Of a stretch of DNA of 64,000 bases, positions 62,722 to 64,000 are shown piece after piece. Numbering within the stretch: position 1 is the first letter of the stretch; every line of letters starts with the position of its first letter. The position numbers and the translations under genes are program-made. A model generated the notes under the pieces. The model saw only the letters and a list, made by a program, of their open reading frames with translations. It was not told where the DNA came from and did not search any database. This DNA comes from Saprospiraceae bacterium (GTDB lineage Bacteria; Bacteroidota; Bacteroidia; Chitinophagales; Saprospiraceae), in assembly GCA_020848995.1 (NCBI GenBank), contig JADLHA010000040.1, positions 1 through 64,000 on the forward strand, read 5' to 3'.

Positions 62722-64000
62722 CGCTGAAAATCCAAAATGCACTTTCCCCCGAGTCCATTGGAAAGATTGACCCCCGCCTGACCCAACGGCATATTGTAAA
62801 CCAAAGAACCCCGCCTTTGTCTGAAAATGAATGCCTATACCCAGGCCATTCTGAAGATTCCAGGGCTCCGTTTCGCTTTGGTGAAGCAATCCCAGGTCGT
62901 TAAACGCACTCACAAAACTGACGCGGTCAAGAAAGAGCCGGTATTCAAAAGAGATGACTGCGTACCGGATAACCCTAAAGATCTCCTCGTCGAAACCACG
63001 AAGTGAAGTTGCACCTCCAATGCGGTACCATTCGTTCTCCAGGACGCCTCCATCGCTCAAAAGGCTTCGTGCCTGTAGTGCGGCGTGAATACCGTGTTTT
63101 CCAGCAATCTTATAATGATAGCGCAATTGAACGGAGAGTCTGGCCTGCCGGTCTGCCTTTCTCAAGCTGTCGTATTGTTGCTTCAACTGGACCTGGTCGG
63201 CAGCAAGTTCATAAAAGACCGGATTGTCGGGAAAAGATTTCTTTCCAAAGTCGCCTTCCACCGTGAATTCCAGCCCATTTCGCGGAAAGAGTGCGTCGTC
63301 TAAGTTCGCATACCGGTAACGGAGTCCAAATGCGCGATATCGGTAGTCCAACACAGCAGGCAAATTTCCGGATGAAATGAACTGTGCAGTATCTGCCTGA
63401 AGCACGTCGGACCGGTTGTTCACCGCAATCAGGGAAATGGACTTCCGTGCGTCCCAGGCATAGCTGAACCGCCAGGAGTTATGAATGTCCTGGTAGCTTT
63501 CACGGTAGCGATACAAACTCAATTCAGTAGCTACACCAAAGGGAATGTATGGAAGGTTGGGAAACTCCAATTGCACGGCAAAATGCGGGGCGTTGTCAGA
63601 CAGGTTTTCATAATCAAGGCGCATGCGCTCACCTGTCCGGAAGAGGTTGACGAGGTCAAGTTTTCCCGTTCCAGTCAGACTCAGGCCCCTTCCTGTGTTG
63701 CCTGCATCTGAATTCAGCCCCAACAGTATTTCGAATCGCGAGGCAGGCTGATGGTTTAGGTAGAATCGCACCAAACAATCCTCGCCGGGAAAATAAATGC
63801 CGGGGTCGGCTTCTGCACGCAAAAAGGGCAGGGTGCGAAAAGCCAGGGAAGACTGATCGATGCGCTTCTGAGAAAACAGTGCACCAGTACGGACGCCGCT
63901 AAGTTTTTGCAATGCAAAATCGCGCAATACGGCCTCGCCACCCTGCTCAGGCGCCAGGAACCGGACCAAGGGTCCCGGACGCACCACATGACCAAAATAA
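62713..64000 (-). CDS. BamA/TamA-like outer-membrane barrel protein, 5' end outside the window
   Basis: At least 428 residues; the frame is open to the right edge with no start codon needed inside, so the gene is 5'-truncated by the window. The barrel region shows amphipathic strands throughout, with IGGATSLRGFDEE matching the (V/L)RGF loop-6 motif of the Omp85 superfamily, then a C-terminal strand GKVHFGFSALF ending in Phe. The missing N-terminus should hold POTRA domains. Role: outer-membrane protein insertion or secretion. Confidence 0.8.
   Translation of the reverse strand, partial: YFGHVVRPGPLVRFLAPEQGGEAVLRDFALQKLSGVRTGALFSQKRIDQSSLAFRTLPFLRAEADPGIYFPGEDCLVRFYLNHQPASRFEILLGLNSDAGNTGRGLSLTGTGKLDLVNLFRTGERMRLDYENLSDNAPHFAVQLEFPNLPYIPFGVATELSLYRYRESYQDIHNSWRFSYAWDARKSISLIAVNNRSDVLQADTAQFISSGNLPAVLDYRYRAFGLRYRYANLDDALFPRNGLEFTVEGDFGKKSFPDNPVFYELAADQVQLKQQYDSLRKADRQARLSVQLRYHYKIAGKHGIHAALQARSLLSDGGVLENEWYRIGGATSLRGFDEEIFRVIRYAVISFEYRLFLDRVSFVSAFNDLGLLHQSETEPWNLQNGLGIGIHFQTKAGFFGLQYAVGSGGGQSFQWTRGKVHFGFSALF

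Noticed and set aside
1-64000. CRISPR array
   Set aside because: No set of short regularly spaced direct repeats was seen; the repeats found are protein-coding, REP-like or single pairs.

Overview
The window comes from a member of the Bacteroidota, most likely a Saprospiraceae- or Chitinophagia-like lineage. This is inferred from several traits. Three very large cell-surface proteins end in the gliding-motility-associated (CHU_C, type IX secretion type B) C-terminal domain, and at least two smaller proteins end in a type A T9SS sorting domain. BatA-type and DUF4199 proteins, the Bacteroidota form of arginine decarboxylase, and promoters with a TAnnTTTG -7 box are also present. Most of the window is GC-rich by eye. 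The first 3.2 kb and roughly 5.9-8.9 kb are clearly AT-rich and look accessory.

Layout. 1-3.2 kb: an AT-rich defence/mobile segment. It holds a two-gene Pycsar-like anti-phage system (class III nucleotide cyclase plus membrane effector), a secreted trypsin-like protease read towards it, and a translationally coupled pair of small genes, one with a helix-turn-helix. The segment stops at the 3' half of a tRNA-Ala gene followed by that tRNA's terminator. 3.3-8.9 kb: a mosaic of O-antigen ligase, a T9SS type A protein, a DinB-like protein, a pair of REP-like palindromes, an M48 metalloprotease lipoprotein and a small membrane protein with an operator-like palindrome. 8.9-17.5 kb: core genes hscB, rseP, a DEAD-box helicase, an RRM protein, a TMTC-like membrane protein, dprA and an alkaline phosphatase. 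17.8-25.7 kb: a CHU_C surface protein, lipA, an outer-membrane protein, a polysaccharide deacetylase-like protein, an unannotated 54-residue gene and a DksA-like regulator. 25.8-31 kb: a polyamine cluster (arginine decarboxylase, agmatinase, deoxyhypusine synthase-like protein) and an APC transporter. 31-41 kb: OmpA-like protein, Dna2-like nuclease-helicase, T9SS beta-helix protein, BatA protein, dihydroorotase-like protein and DUF4199 protein. 41-48.3 kb: glycosyltransferases, gmhA, gmhB, queE, then an unusual SET / ATP-grasp / ATP-grasp-SET cassette. 48.4 kb to the end: tRNA-Leu, a class V aminotransferase, a methyltransferase, a glycosyltransferase, two tandem paralogous giant repeat proteins, an O-methyltransferase, a GNAT/FemAB-like protein and a BamA/TamA-like barrel cut by the right edge.

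How the genes fit together. The large theme is cell-surface construction: heptose and glycosyltransferase genes, O-antigen ligase, T9SS cargo and outer-membrane barrels. The polyamine cluster would run arginine to agmatine to putrescine, with a third enzyme whose catalytic lysine is missing. The two most interesting small systems are the Pycsar pair at the left edge and the SET/ATP-grasp cassette at 45.2-48.3 kb. I know of no described function for the latter. All family calls come from reading the sequence; no database search was run.
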